In this document: positions 35,610 to 43,290 of the stretch, in pieces
How the letters are laid out: each line of letters starts with the position of its first letter
How positions within the stretch are numbered: the stretch's first letter is position 1
Source: Bacteroidota bacterium
Lineage (GTDB): Bacteria > Bacteroidota > Bacteroidia > Bacteroidales > FEN-979
Length of the DNA stretch: 64,000 nucleotides
Reading direction: 5' to 3'
Assembly (NCBI GenBank): GCA_026391355.1
Contig: JAPLDH010000016.1
Location: forward strand, 1-64,000
The notes under the pieces: generated by a model
Told to the model about the DNA's origin: nothing
Seen by the model: the letters and a program-made list of their open reading frames with translations, nothing else
The model's database searches: none
Translations under genes and position numbers: made by a program

Positions 35610-35975
35610 GTCGCATATTACAATTGATCCCGCCGATGCTGGCCCAGCCATTTATTGAAAATGCGATCGAACACGGAATCCGGCATCCGGCATAAAGTGG
35701 AGACCGGCCATATCGATATACGATTCCTTTTGCAAGACGGGCTTATCCGTTTTGAAGTGGAGGATGACGGGGTCGGCAGGGTAAAAGCCCTTAAGATTGA
35801 ATCAACACAAAAAAGCCGGCACCGATCTATGGCCACCTCCAATCCCCGCGACCGTTTACAATTCCTCAATAAAAAGCTGAAAAAAAAGATCCGCCTGGAG
35901 ATCATTGACCTGAAGGATAAATCCGGTCAGGGTTGTGGAACAAGGGTGGAATTTGGGATACCGGTGAAAAAGTAA
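35610..35975 (+). pseudogene. LytS-type sensor histidine kinase, C-terminal relic with a 7-bp duplication
   Basis: The frame around 35618 reads LIPPMLAQPFIENAIEHGIRH, the N-box of LytS/YehU-type kinases (GHKL ATPase). It then hits a stop because CCGGCAT is duplicated in tandem at about 35684-35697, a +1 shift. The next frame continues HKVETGHIDIRFLLQDGLIRFEVEDDGVGR, containing the G1 box DDGVG, then SNPRDRLQFLNKKLKKKIRLEIIDL and the normal end GTRVEFGIPV. The sensor, transmembrane and phosphoacceptor parts are absent. This is a clear decayed 3' fragment; no LytTR regulator lies nearby. Confidence 0.85.
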
Positions 35976-36057
35976 TTACTATAACATGTTTATTTGCAAA
36001 TTACTATTACATTTGTAATGAAATCTGAAAATACAAATTATATATTTCATTGAATAA

Positions 36058-36438
36058 TGATTAATAGATTCAATATCAATCTGCTACAAAGACTTTCAGC
36101 TTTGTATCCGGTTGTTGCGATTCTTGGACCAAGACTAACATGTTATCAATCAGATATACATCCTGAAATCTTCTGATTTGGATCTCTATTTCTATCGGAC
36201 ACATAATGGAGCCGAGACTGATTTGCTTATCACAAAAGGACTTCATCCTGTTTCATGCATAGAGATAAAATTCTCAGATACTCCCCGGGTACCAAAGGGT
36301 TTCGAAATCTGCATCGAAGATCTCAACACGAAAAACAATTTTATCATAAGTCCGTCAGTTAGCGAATATAAGGCACGGCATAATATCTGTGTTTGCTCTC
36401 TTCATACATTTCTTACTAAATACCTGAATGAATTATGA
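36058..36438 (+). pseudogene. AAA+/DUF4143 ATPase relic with internal deletion
   Basis: The N-terminal piece MINRFNINLLQRLSALYPVVAILGPR matches the start of DUF4143-type ATPases right up to the Walker A loop (GPRQSGKT). The sequence then breaks and a stop follows. From 36178 the other end of the same family appears: LYFYRTHNGAETDLLITKGLHPVSCIEIKFSDTPRVPKGF, the PD-(D/E)xK-like C-terminal region with D and E-K residues. About 250-300 residues in between are missing. It is a relic and not a diverged copy of the intact 36589-37716 gene, with which it shares family but little sequence. Confidence 0.8.
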
Positions 36439-36588
36439 AGAAACGTTAAACCGGAAACTCGTAACTTGAAAAGTTACCTGGTACTGCAATTGAAGGCACT
36501 GGATGCTAATTTAAGTAGCGAAACAGCGAAGTAGTGGAGTAGCGAAAAAATATTGATAAGAACTGCTATTGCCGAAATCCAAATTATC

Positions 36589-37716
36589 TTATAATCCCAG
36601 AAAACTCCTGTAATTTTCGCTTGTAATGATTGAGGTTTCATTTTCCGGGTAAGCAGTTAAAAATGAAACAGGGATTTTTCCCTTTCCTTTCGGATTCCAT
36701 TTGAATTCATATGCATGCAACTTTCCCCCATATTCTTCTATATAATCAATTTCCTGCTGGGCATGGGTTCGCCAGAAATATCGGTTACACCAGAAATCAT
36801 GGGTATAAATATATTTAAGTCTTTCCGTCATCAGGAAATTTTCCCATAAAGCTCCTGTATCATTCCGCATTTCCAATGGATTGAAGGAATTGATCAGGGC
36901 ATTCCGGATTCCATTATCATAAAAATAAATTTTTCTGGTTGATTTCAATTCATTGCGAAGATTCCTGCTCAATGATCCCAACCGGTAAACGATAAACGCT
37001 TTTTCAAGAAGATCAATATATCTTTCAACGGTTTCATTATCCAACCCGGTGATCTGACCCAATTCCTGGTAAGATACCTGGTTCCCGATCCGGAACGCCA
37101 GCGCTCTTACCAGTTTTTCCATGCGGTCAGGCTTATGGATCTTCTCCCACGTGAGAATATCTTTATAAAGATAACTGTCGGCCAATTGTGTTAAAATATC
37201 CTTTTCATTCCCGGGATTGTTGATCACCTCCGGGAAATATCCAAAAATCATCCGGTGCTGTATGGTACTTTGCTCTTGTAATTCTCCATGATGATTGACC
37301 ATTTCCTTATAGGAAAAAGGAAGCAGAACATATTCCCACTTTCTACCGGTCATTGGTTCATTGATCCGGTTGGCCAGTTCAAAAGCGGAAGAGCCTGTGG
37401 CAATCACTTTAACTCCTGGAATAGTATCTACAATGATCTTGATACAAAGACCAATATTTTCAATTCTTTGTGCCTCATCAATCACCAGGAGAGGTTTATC
37501 GCCGATAAGACTTTGCAGGTTTGCAACAGGAAGTACCGAGAGCATCGAACGAACCTGGAAATCATCCCCGTTCCACCATAGATATGGGGTACTGATTTGA
37601 TCCGTCAAAGATTTGACAAGTGTGGTTTTCCCGCTCTGACGCGGTCCAAGAATGATCAACGCCTTATGATCATCCATCTTCTTAAGCAATTTATCTGTAA
37701 GCAGTCGAAGTATCAT
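36589..37716 (-). CDS. ATP-binding protein, AAA+ with C-terminal DUF4143
   Basis: A 375-residue intact member of the AAA/DUF4143 family. Walker A is GPRQSGKTT at residues 24-32. Walker B is LLVIDEAQ at about 76-83. An arginine-bearing sensor segment IATGSSAFELANR follows, then a winged-helix-like region (YQELGQITGLDNETVERYIDLLEKAFIVYRL). The C-terminal nuclease-like fold carries QEIDYIEEYGGKLHAYEFKW with D, E and K in the PD-(D/E)xK arrangement. The family is abundant and multi-copy in Bacteroidetes and archaea; its role is unsettled, with a nuclease or toxin-like role proposed. It sits in a decayed region, which fits a selfish or dispensable gene. Confidence 0.85.
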   Translation of the reverse strand: MILRLLTDKLLKKMDDHKALIILGPRQSGKTTLVKSLTDQISTPYLWWNGDDFQVRSMLSVLPVANLQSLIGDKPLLVIDEAQRIENIGLCIKIIVDTIPGVKVIATGSSAFELANRINEPMTGRKWEYVLLPFSYKEMVNHHGELQEQSTIQHRMIFGYFPEVINNPGNEKDILTQLADSYLYKDILTWEKIHKPDRMEKLVRALAFRIGNQVSYQELGQITGLDNETVERYIDLLEKAFIVYRLGSLSRNLRNELKSTRKIYFYDNGIRNALINSFNPLEMRNDTGALWENFLMTERLKYIYTHDFWCNRYFWRTHAQQEIDYIEEYGGKLHAYEFKWNPKGKGKIPVSFLTAYPENETSIITSENYRSFLGL

Positions 37717-37775
37717 ACTGTCAATTTTATAGAAGCTATTCGCAAATTTAATATAATTTCTGCGATTACACTCGT

Positions 37776-37804
37776 CAAATTTAAAATAATTCGATCAGTA
37801 ACAA
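37776..37804 (-). promoter_or_regulatory. Possible promoter of the DUF4143 ATPase gene
   Basis: On the minus strand TTG (37804-37802), 18 nt, TAAATTTG (37783-37776). A second TAAATTTG at 37750-37743 is closer to the ATG but lacks a well-spaced -33. Either could serve. Confidence 0.4.
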
Positions 37805-37828
37805 TCATTCTTCGATTATATTTCCCAT

Positions 37829-37910
37829 TTTCAAACTGCGAACTGCCAACTGTTGACTTTTTTCCTTTTTCCCTTATCGTTACTTGAATTTTTCATGACA
37901 TCTCCATGAG
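37829..37910 (+). repeat. Duplicated gene-5'-end segment, copy A
   Basis: This segment aligns with 38658-38742: CAAACTGCGAACTGCCAACTG-like words, a pyrimidine tract, CTTATC, then TTTTTCATGACATCT and an ATG. Both copies lead into short frames that look like the start of a membrane sensor protein. Confidence 0.65.
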
Positions 37911-38290
37911 CGATTTGAACCAATTCCTCCGCCGGATTCCTTATTGGGCTTACCTGCTCGTGCTCCTGGTAGTGGTTGTCAATACGATTTAATAATATTA
38001 CCGACATCAGATAGCAAATGATGGGGTAGGTTCAAAGATTGAAAACGGACAATGTATCATCATAAGGGTTCAAGCAGGTAGTCCGGCAGAAAAAGCAGGA
38101 TTACGGATCGGTGATATTCTGGTGTCAATCGATTCAACCCCCATTACATCAGGTCCCCATCTGGGATACTTGTGGTTTTTCTGTAAGTCCGGGGATAAAG
38201 TAATTTACAAAATTTCACGAAATAACCATGAACTGCAAACTATTTATTGTAGATTAATCACTTCGCTGCACCAAGACTGTGGTTTTCTTC
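37904..38290 (+). pseudogene. Relic of a membrane-anchored PDZ-domain protein
   Basis: At 37904 an ATG opens MSDLNQFLRRIPYWAYLLVLLVVVVNTI followed by a stop: a short N-terminal stretch plus one transmembrane segment. In another frame, from about 38030, a PDZ domain is legible: SKIENGQCIIIRVQAGSPAEKAGLRIGDILVSIDSTPI, with the GLRIGD-IL core. Then comes a fading continuation to about 38290. The C-terminal effector part, probably a kinase or phosphatase, is gone. It overlaps the 3' end of the 38258 gene on the other strand. Confidence 0.65.
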
Positions 38291-38545
38291 CTGCAAATAA
38301 TCCATCATAGAAAGTACAATCCGGTGAAGTTCATCCGGTGAAAAGAAGGAAGCATAGCACCTTTTAAAAACTTCTATTTTTAAATCAATATCAGAGATTC
38401 CCAGATATTCATTGCAGATTGAACTTTCAAGTACCTTTCTTCCAAACGTATTCAATTCATCACTTATCCGGAAACGTTCCGATTCTGATTTTGAAAGGAT
38501 GATCTCAAGTTGTTTTTTGACTATTTCGGGAGATGTATCTGTCAT
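38258..38545 (-). CDS. Hypothetical protein, 95 residues
   Basis: The sequence is acidic at the N-terminus and helical, with Cys-containing SSICNEYLGISDIDLKIEVFKRCYASFFSPDELHRIVLSMMDYLQEENHS. I do not recognise a family. The composition is protein-like and no internal repeats are seen, so it may be a real small gene surviving among relics. No promoter of consensus type was found upstream. Function unknown. Confidence 0.5.
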   Translation of the reverse strand: MTDTSPEIVKKQLEIILSKSESERFRISDELNTFGRKVLESSICNEYLGISDIDLKIEVFKRCYASFFSPDELHRIVLSMMDYLQEENHSLGAAK

Positions 38546-38657
38546 GAATTAGTTAGCAGGTCAAAGATAAAGAAGATAACTGAGAAAATGAACAAGTTTA
38601 ATATAATTGGACAGTCACAGTTTTCAGGCAGCAGTCGGCAGTTTTCATTAATTGCGA

Positions 38658-38742
38658 ACTTCAAACTGGGAACTGGAAACTGCCGACTTTTACCTTTTTT
38701 CTCTTATCTTTACCTAAGTTTTTCATGACATCTGCATGACTG
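38658..38742 (+). repeat. Duplicated gene-5'-end segment, copy B
   Basis: Second copy of the 37829-37910 segment. Its ATG region (around 38738) opens MTASKQFFVLIV and then stops at the junction with the truncated minus-strand gene, so only the leader and about 12 codons remain. Confidence 0.6.
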
Positions 38743-38764
38743 CTTCGAAACAGTTCTTCGTGCT

Positions 38765-39050
38765 TATTGTTTAACACAACAAAATTGGGAGAACCCACCT
38801 TAATGGGCGCTATCGATGACGTTCCTCCTGCCGCAGAGCCGTCTGGTGTAACCATTAATTTATCAACATATTGCTGATCATCAGTTCCGAAAAAATAGAG
38901 TTTTTCGTTAAATACAGTTAAATTGCTTGGATTGAGACCATTAATGCCATAATAATTGATGCTGGTAACTTTTTGAACATATTGGGATTTTACCACCATG
39001 CTTATCAGCAAAAGGAAAATCAAAGGATAAACTTTTTTTAATATCTTGTT
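38765..39050 (-). pseudogene. N-terminal relic of a secreted DGT-repeat protein
   Basis: The minus strand reads a signal-like segment (LIFLLLISMVVKSQ), then SNLTVFNEKLYFFGTDDQQYVDKLMVTPDGSAAGGTSSI. This is one unit of the ELWxxDGTxxGT repeat found in large secreted Bacteroidetes proteins. After about one and a half units it runs into the duplicated leader segment and ends without the rest. The probable start codon position reads ATA (ILKKVYPL), so the start may also be lost. The open frame formally extends to 38661 through unrelated sequence. Confidence 0.65.
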
Positions 39051-39087
39051 TTCAAATTACATACCCTAAAAATTGATTGCTGACTTG

Positions 39088-39621
39088 TCAGGTACCTTTT
39101 TCACCCACGAACTGGTCTTCCTTATTCTTAAACAGCACGTTGAATGTTGTGAGGCTGCCATAGATCCTAGTGATGTATTGCTGCAGGTCCACCTTTTCTT
39201 CATCGGTAAGGGCGCTTGCATTGATCTTTTGCTCCAGTACACGGATCCGGTCACGCATCATTACGATTTTGTGGAAAAACGCTTCGATGGGAACTTCCTT
39301 TTCTTTCAGGTTTTTATCACCGGGAACCATGATCAGTTTTCCGCCCGTCCATTTGCCGCCTAATGGAACCGTCTCATGAATATCGCTGAACTGACGGAGA
39401 ACCCTGATCAGGCTCTTCTCAAGTTTTTCATAGGTGGTAATATCGGCATCCGTTTCAACGGATTCGATTATTTCAAGTCCTTCATAATTACGGTTGATCA
39501 GACGGATGCCTGTATCGATGAAGGATATTTCGAAAGCATCCGATCGGATCTGGATGACCACCCCTTTCCCAAACTGGGGGTGTTTTACTCTTGAACCAAC
39601 ACCCAAAATGCTTTCTGCCAT
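39088..39621 (-). CDS. Conserved hypothetical protein with N-terminal SH3/tudor-like motif
   Basis: A 177-residue cytoplasmic protein. Residues 7-50 (GVGSRVKHPQFGKGVVIQIRSDAFEISFIDTGIRLINRNY) match the small barrel found at the end of UvrD/PcrA helicases and in CarD-like proteins, which binds nucleic acid or polymerase. The remainder is helical with a coiled-coil centre (HKIVMMRDRIRVLEQKINASALTDEEKVDLQQYITRIYGSLTTFNVLF). I recall similar proteins in many Bacteroidetes but know no function. It follows the 42873-39634 gene by 12 bp on the same strand and might be co-transcribed. Confidence 0.8.
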   Translation of the reverse strand: MAESILGVGSRVKHPQFGKGVVIQIRSDAFEISFIDTGIRLINRNYEGLEIIESVETDADITTYEKLEKSLIRVLRQFSDIHETVPLGGKWTGGKLIMVPGDKNLKEKEVPIEAFFHKIVMMRDRIRVLEQKINASALTDEEKVDLQQYITRIYGSLTTFNVLFKNKEDQFVGEKGT

Positions 39622-39633
39622 GACCTTTGATCT

Positions 39634-42600
39634 TTAACGGTTGATGATAAACTGTTTCACTACCCGGTCATTCCTGTCTTTGAGGATAACTGTATATACC
39701 CCTGCCGGAGCACGTTGCAGATCAATTTCCTTCTTTGCAGTTTTGTTCACCTCAATATCATTTAACTCGTAGATTTTTGTTCCAAGGATATTCAATATCT
39801 CAAGATGACAGTTGTTTAAAGAGGTTGAAGCGAAATAGATCGTAAAACGACCATCGTTTGGGTTCGGATAGATCCTGAATTCCTGACCCTGCAACTGTTC
39901 AATGCCTGTAACGACAATGTAGATCATGTTTGATACTGCAGATGAACATCCGTTGGTGGTTACTACGGTCCAGTACCATCCATCCTGGGTGACGGTATAT
40001 TGTTGACCGGTTGCGCCGGGAATCAGGGTGCCATCCTTATACCACTGATTTCCTGCTGAAGCACTACTGGTCAGGACAAACCCGTTGGAATCAATCACCG
40101 GCGTGGCAGGAGCCGGGTTTACGGTAATATTAAGGCTTGAACTTGTGCCGTTCCCACAGGCGTTGCTGCCAACAACTGAGATTGGACCTGAACTGGCGTT
40201 GAAAGCATAATCGACGGTGATCACGCTGGTTCCGGCACCGGAAGCGATCGTCGCCCCGGTAGGAAGAACCCATAAATAGGAAATGGCTCCTCCGATAGCG
40301 TTTACAAAATACAAATGTCCCGATGTTGCTGCACAGACCACAGAATCCCCGGTGATAGGACCTGCAGCAGAAGGCATATTGCTGACAGTAACATTGAATA
40401 TGGTGGGCGTTTGTGCCTGGCACCCGGTTGAATTACTGTAGTTAACACTCAGCGTCTGTGAACCTGCAATATTCCATTGAACCTGAACGGAATTTGTCCC
40501 TGTACCTGAAACAATGGATCCCCCTGCAGAAATTACCCAGGAATAATTAGTCATGCTGGCTTCAGTAGTGTAATTGTAAGTGGCCGAACCGGCACAGGTG
40601 TTGGATGGCCCCGTGATTGTAGGAACCGGGGCCGGATTAACTGTTACGGCTAAAGTCGATGTGGATCCTGAACTGCAGGAGTTGTTTCCGGTAACAGTAA
40701 CATTACCAGAAGTAGCACTGGAAGAATAGCTCACCGTTATAGTATTGGTACCGCTTCCTGCAGTGATGGAAGCGCCGTTCGGAACCGTCCAGGTATAGCT
40801 GGTGGCAAATGGGATTGCTGAAACGCTGTAGATTGCACCGCTCTGATTCTGGCAGACTGTTGTAGGACCAGTGATCGTTCCTGCGGCGGCAGGAGGCTGA
40901 CAGGTGGTAAAGGTCAAATCATTTCCGTTGGTCGTACCCACAGAATTAACACCCACGCAACGGAAATGGTAGGTTGTTACCGGGGCCAGGCCGGTAAGGT
41001 TGGCAAGAACAGGTGTAGGTGATCCTCCGGTAACGGTGCCGGGTGTTCCGGCAACGGTATTTCCGTAGGATATGGTCAAACCCCAGTTAAACGTCACTGT
41101 CGTACTTGCTCCATTGGCATTTACTGATCCGTTAAGTGTTGCTACAGTTCCGGTAACGCCTGTTGCAGCAAGGGTTGTCACGGTAGGAGCCAGTGCTACC
41201 TGCCCCGTAATCGTGATCATCAGCGAATCTTTCACCGTAATGTCCTGAACGGAAACAGCTTTTGCATAGACTATTCCGTCGGCTACCGCAGTCACCAGCC
41301 CTGTAATACTGATCGTTGCCGAGCCGGTGGTCGGCACAATGCTCCAGGTAACACTCTGACTTGCACTGGCCGGATATACGGTGCCCACCATCTGGAGGGT
41401 ACCTCCGTTGGTGGTGATGGTTGCAGGCACACTACCCAGCGTGGTAACCGTGAGCCCGATCAGTCCCCCGATTGAAATTCCCTGTGCATAACCCATATAA
41501 TCCGTTCCCCTGTTCTCGGTCCATGTTCCGGCACAACGGTTGGGACCATCCGGTGTAAACTCTTCCCTCATCTTTGGTGTAGCCATAGTCGCAGTAGTAG
41601 AACTCAACTCCACCCTGTTGCCGGGCCATACAAAATTGCCACTTGCATCCAACCGGGTTGCATATATCTTATAATTGACATCTTCACTCTCAAACATCGG
41701 TGTATCATTCACCAGTGCAAGATCCCCCCATTGCGCATCCATGCTGGCGCTGATGGCATAAACCACCTTGCCGGCATCGGTGAATTGCCTTGCCCCTGAG
41801 GTTTTCAGGAACTTCTGAATATATACACCATATTGTGTCTGCGCGGGATTGGTGAATGTGCATACCGACCAGACATAGGCAGACCCGGGGGTCAAATTGA
41901 TAGCCGTTTCTGACTGGTAGGGATCATTGGTCCCTGTGGAGGTATTGAAATTCGAACCGTTCACTCCCCATGGAAGGGTGCCGGAAGGATTTATCCTCTG
42001 AAGAAAAGAATTAAAACGGTTACCCGTGGAACTGTAATATCCGAAATAGGTTGTGTCTCCTTCTGCTACAATCGAATAATACCTTGCACCGCTGGTTGTC
42101 TGGTTACAGATCTGTAACGCTGTATAGAGGGCAACCCCTGAATTATCAAACATCAGTGAATATAACGTAGTTGAAATCCCAACACCCCGTTTCTGGTACA
42201 CCAGGCTGAATTTACCGGAATTATTGGCAATCAACTGCCCGCGCGTAGTCGTCGAAGTACCAACCATGATGGGTATCGGCGATCCCCAGGCCAATGTTCC
42301 GCTTGTGGTTATTTTCTGCAAATTCAATGTGTTGGTTGCTGTTTCATTCCAGGCAACTACAACTTCTCCCGTACTCAGAACGGCTGGATAAGGAGCAAGA
42401 CCTCCTCCAAGGATGACCCCTGTGGAACCCCAAAGCTGTGTGCCTGCTTGAGAGATCTTGTAAACAATCGCCTGCTGCGGTCCCGACCGCATATCCTGGT
42501 AGGCGATGATGAGGTTATTTGATGCATCCACACAAACATTGAATACAAAGGTGGCTGATCCCGAAGGATAGCTGCTGACAAGCATCCCGTCGGCACCCAG

Positions 42601-42873
42601 CAACTTATACCCGTTTGCATCGATGAGCTGAGCCCTCATATCATAATTACTGCCGGTATTGGCATAAAAGGCAATCCAGGTTTTTCCATCGGAGGTGGGA
42701 GCTGCCTGCAAATCGGCAACGGGTATCCCTGATATCAGGATATTTACGGAGGTATTGGTGTTCCATTGTGCGTTGCTGATTCCCGGTATCAGGGAAAAGA
42801 AAATGAACATTGCCGGAAAAAGAAAGGCCAAAACCGATGTGAAATAATTTGGCATTTTTTGATTGGATTTCAT
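39634..42873 (-). CDS. T9SS type A cargo protein with Ig/FN3/PKD-like domains
   Basis: A 1,079-residue exported protein with signal peptide (about residues 8-36). The N-terminal ~440 residues are rich in propeller-like strands (DGKTWIAFYANTGSNYDMRAQLIDANG, FSLVYQKRG). A Big_2-like Ig domain lies at about 475-560 and an FN3-like domain at about 565-650 (TVTTLAATGVTGTVATLNGSV...TTYHFRCVGV). Three PKD-like domains follow at about 655-910, close relatives of those in the giant 19616 gene. A NQWYKDGTLIPGATGQQYTV domain comes next, and the type A sorting domain (FRIYPNPNDGRFTIYF...APAGVYTVILKDRNDRVVKQFIINR) ends it. T9SS should export it and attach it to the surface. A full-consensus promoter precedes it. 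Role: surface adhesion or binding, not proven. Confidence 0.88.
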   Translation of the reverse strand: MKSNQKMPNYFTSVLAFLFPAMFIFFSLIPGISNAQWNTNTSVNILISGIPVADLQAAPTSDGKTWIAFYANTGSNYDMRAQLIDANGYKLLGADGMLVSSYPSGSATFVFNVCVDASNNLIIAYQDMRSGPQQAIVYKISQAGTQLWGSTGVILGGGLAPYPAVLSTGEVVVAWNETATNTLNLQKITTSGTLAWGSPIPIMVGTSTTTRGQLIANNSGKFSLVYQKRGVGISTTLYSLMFDNSGVALYTALQICNQTTSGARYYSIVAEGDTTYFGYYSSTGNRFNSFLQRINPSGTLPWGVNGSNFNTSTGTNDPYQSETAINLTPGSAYVWSVCTFTNPAQTQYGVYIQKFLKTSGARQFTDAGKVVYAISASMDAQWGDLALVNDTPMFESEDVNYKIYATRLDASGNFVWPGNRVELSSTTATMATPKMREEFTPDGPNRCAGTWTENRGTDYMGYAQGISIGGLIGLTVTTLGSVPATITTNGGTLQMVGTVYPASASQSVTWSIVPTTGSATISITGLVTAVADGIVYAKAVSVQDITVKDSLMITITGQVALAPTVTTLAATGVTGTVATLNGSVNANGASTTVTFNWGLTISYGNTVAGTPGTVTGGSPTPVLANLTGLAPVTTYHFRCVGVNSVGTTNGNDLTFTTCQPPAAAGTITGPTTVCQNQSGAIYSVSAIPFATSYTWTVPNGASITAGSGTNTITVSYSSSATSGNVTVTGNNSCSSGSTSTLAVTVNPAPVPTITGPSNTCAGSATYNYTTEASMTNYSWVISAGGSIVSGTGTNSVQVQWNIAGSQTLSVNYSNSTGCQAQTPTIFNVTVSNMPSAAGPITGDSVVCAATSGHLYFVNAIGGAISYLWVLPTGATIASGAGTSVITVDYAFNASSGPISVVGSNACGNGTSSSLNITVNPAPATPVIDSNGFVLTSSASAGNQWYKDGTLIPGATGQQYTVTQDGWYWTVVTTNGCSSAVSNMIYIVVTGIEQLQGQEFRIYPNPNDGRFTIYFASTSLNNCHLEILNILGTKIYELNDIEVNKTAKKEIDLQRAPAGVYTVILKDRNDRVVKQFIINR

Positions 42874-42930
42874 TTTGATTGATTTAAATTATGATAAATA
42901 GCGGATAGAAATAAACGGATGTTATTTTAA

Positions 42931-42962
42931 CAAAAGTAAACCTCTTGAGTACGTGTTCCCAA
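42931..42962 (-). promoter_or_regulatory. Bacteroidetes-type promoter of the 42873-39634 gene
   Basis: On the minus strand TTG (42962-42960), 21 nt spacer, TACTTTTG (42938-42931). The predicted leader is about 50 nt. Confidence 0.6.
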
Positions 42963-43225
42963 CGAACATACAAACTTACAAATAAATACTTCCCTGATAA
43001 TTGCGATTCGCGAATTATTTTTGGCAACTGAAATTAACAATTGAATCGACTAATTACTAATCGTAAAATAGGGCACTCTTTAGCGAAGAAATACAGGGCT
43101 TATTTTTTTATTTCTTAAATCTTGTGAAAAAACACAGCGTTTTTATGTAGGGTAAGATTGCTTGGATAGGGTTTAGAAGTCTGAAACTGCTAAATGGCTG
43201 ATAGCGAATTGGCTGAAAAGTAAAA
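42963..43225. other. Intergenic region between two T9SS cargo genes
   Basis: AT-rich DNA with no credible gene. It ends in word-like AGCGAA repeats that merge into the terminator of the 45606-43291 gene. Nothing else structured was seen. Confidence 0.4.
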
Positions 43226-43266
43226 AAGCAAGAAAGTGAAATTTTCGCTATTTCGCTTTCTTGCTT
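43221..43266 (-). terminator. Strong Rho-independent terminator with a 17-bp stem
   Basis: 43226-43242 and 43250-43266 are complementary at 16 of 17 positions (one G-T wobble) around a 7-nt loop. Read on the minus strand it lies 24 nt after the stop of the upstream T9SS gene and is followed by TTTTTT. It is assembled from the AGCGAAG/AGCAAG words also seen at 36515-36550. Confidence 0.8.
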
Positions 43267-43290
43267 CTTCGCTTCTTCGCATTAGGTCCT

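Noticed and set aside
36461..36477. Hairpin GTAACTT-GAA-AAGTTAC as a terminator
   Set aside because: No T-run follows and the upstream gene is a relic; most likely a chance palindrome in repeat-rich DNA.
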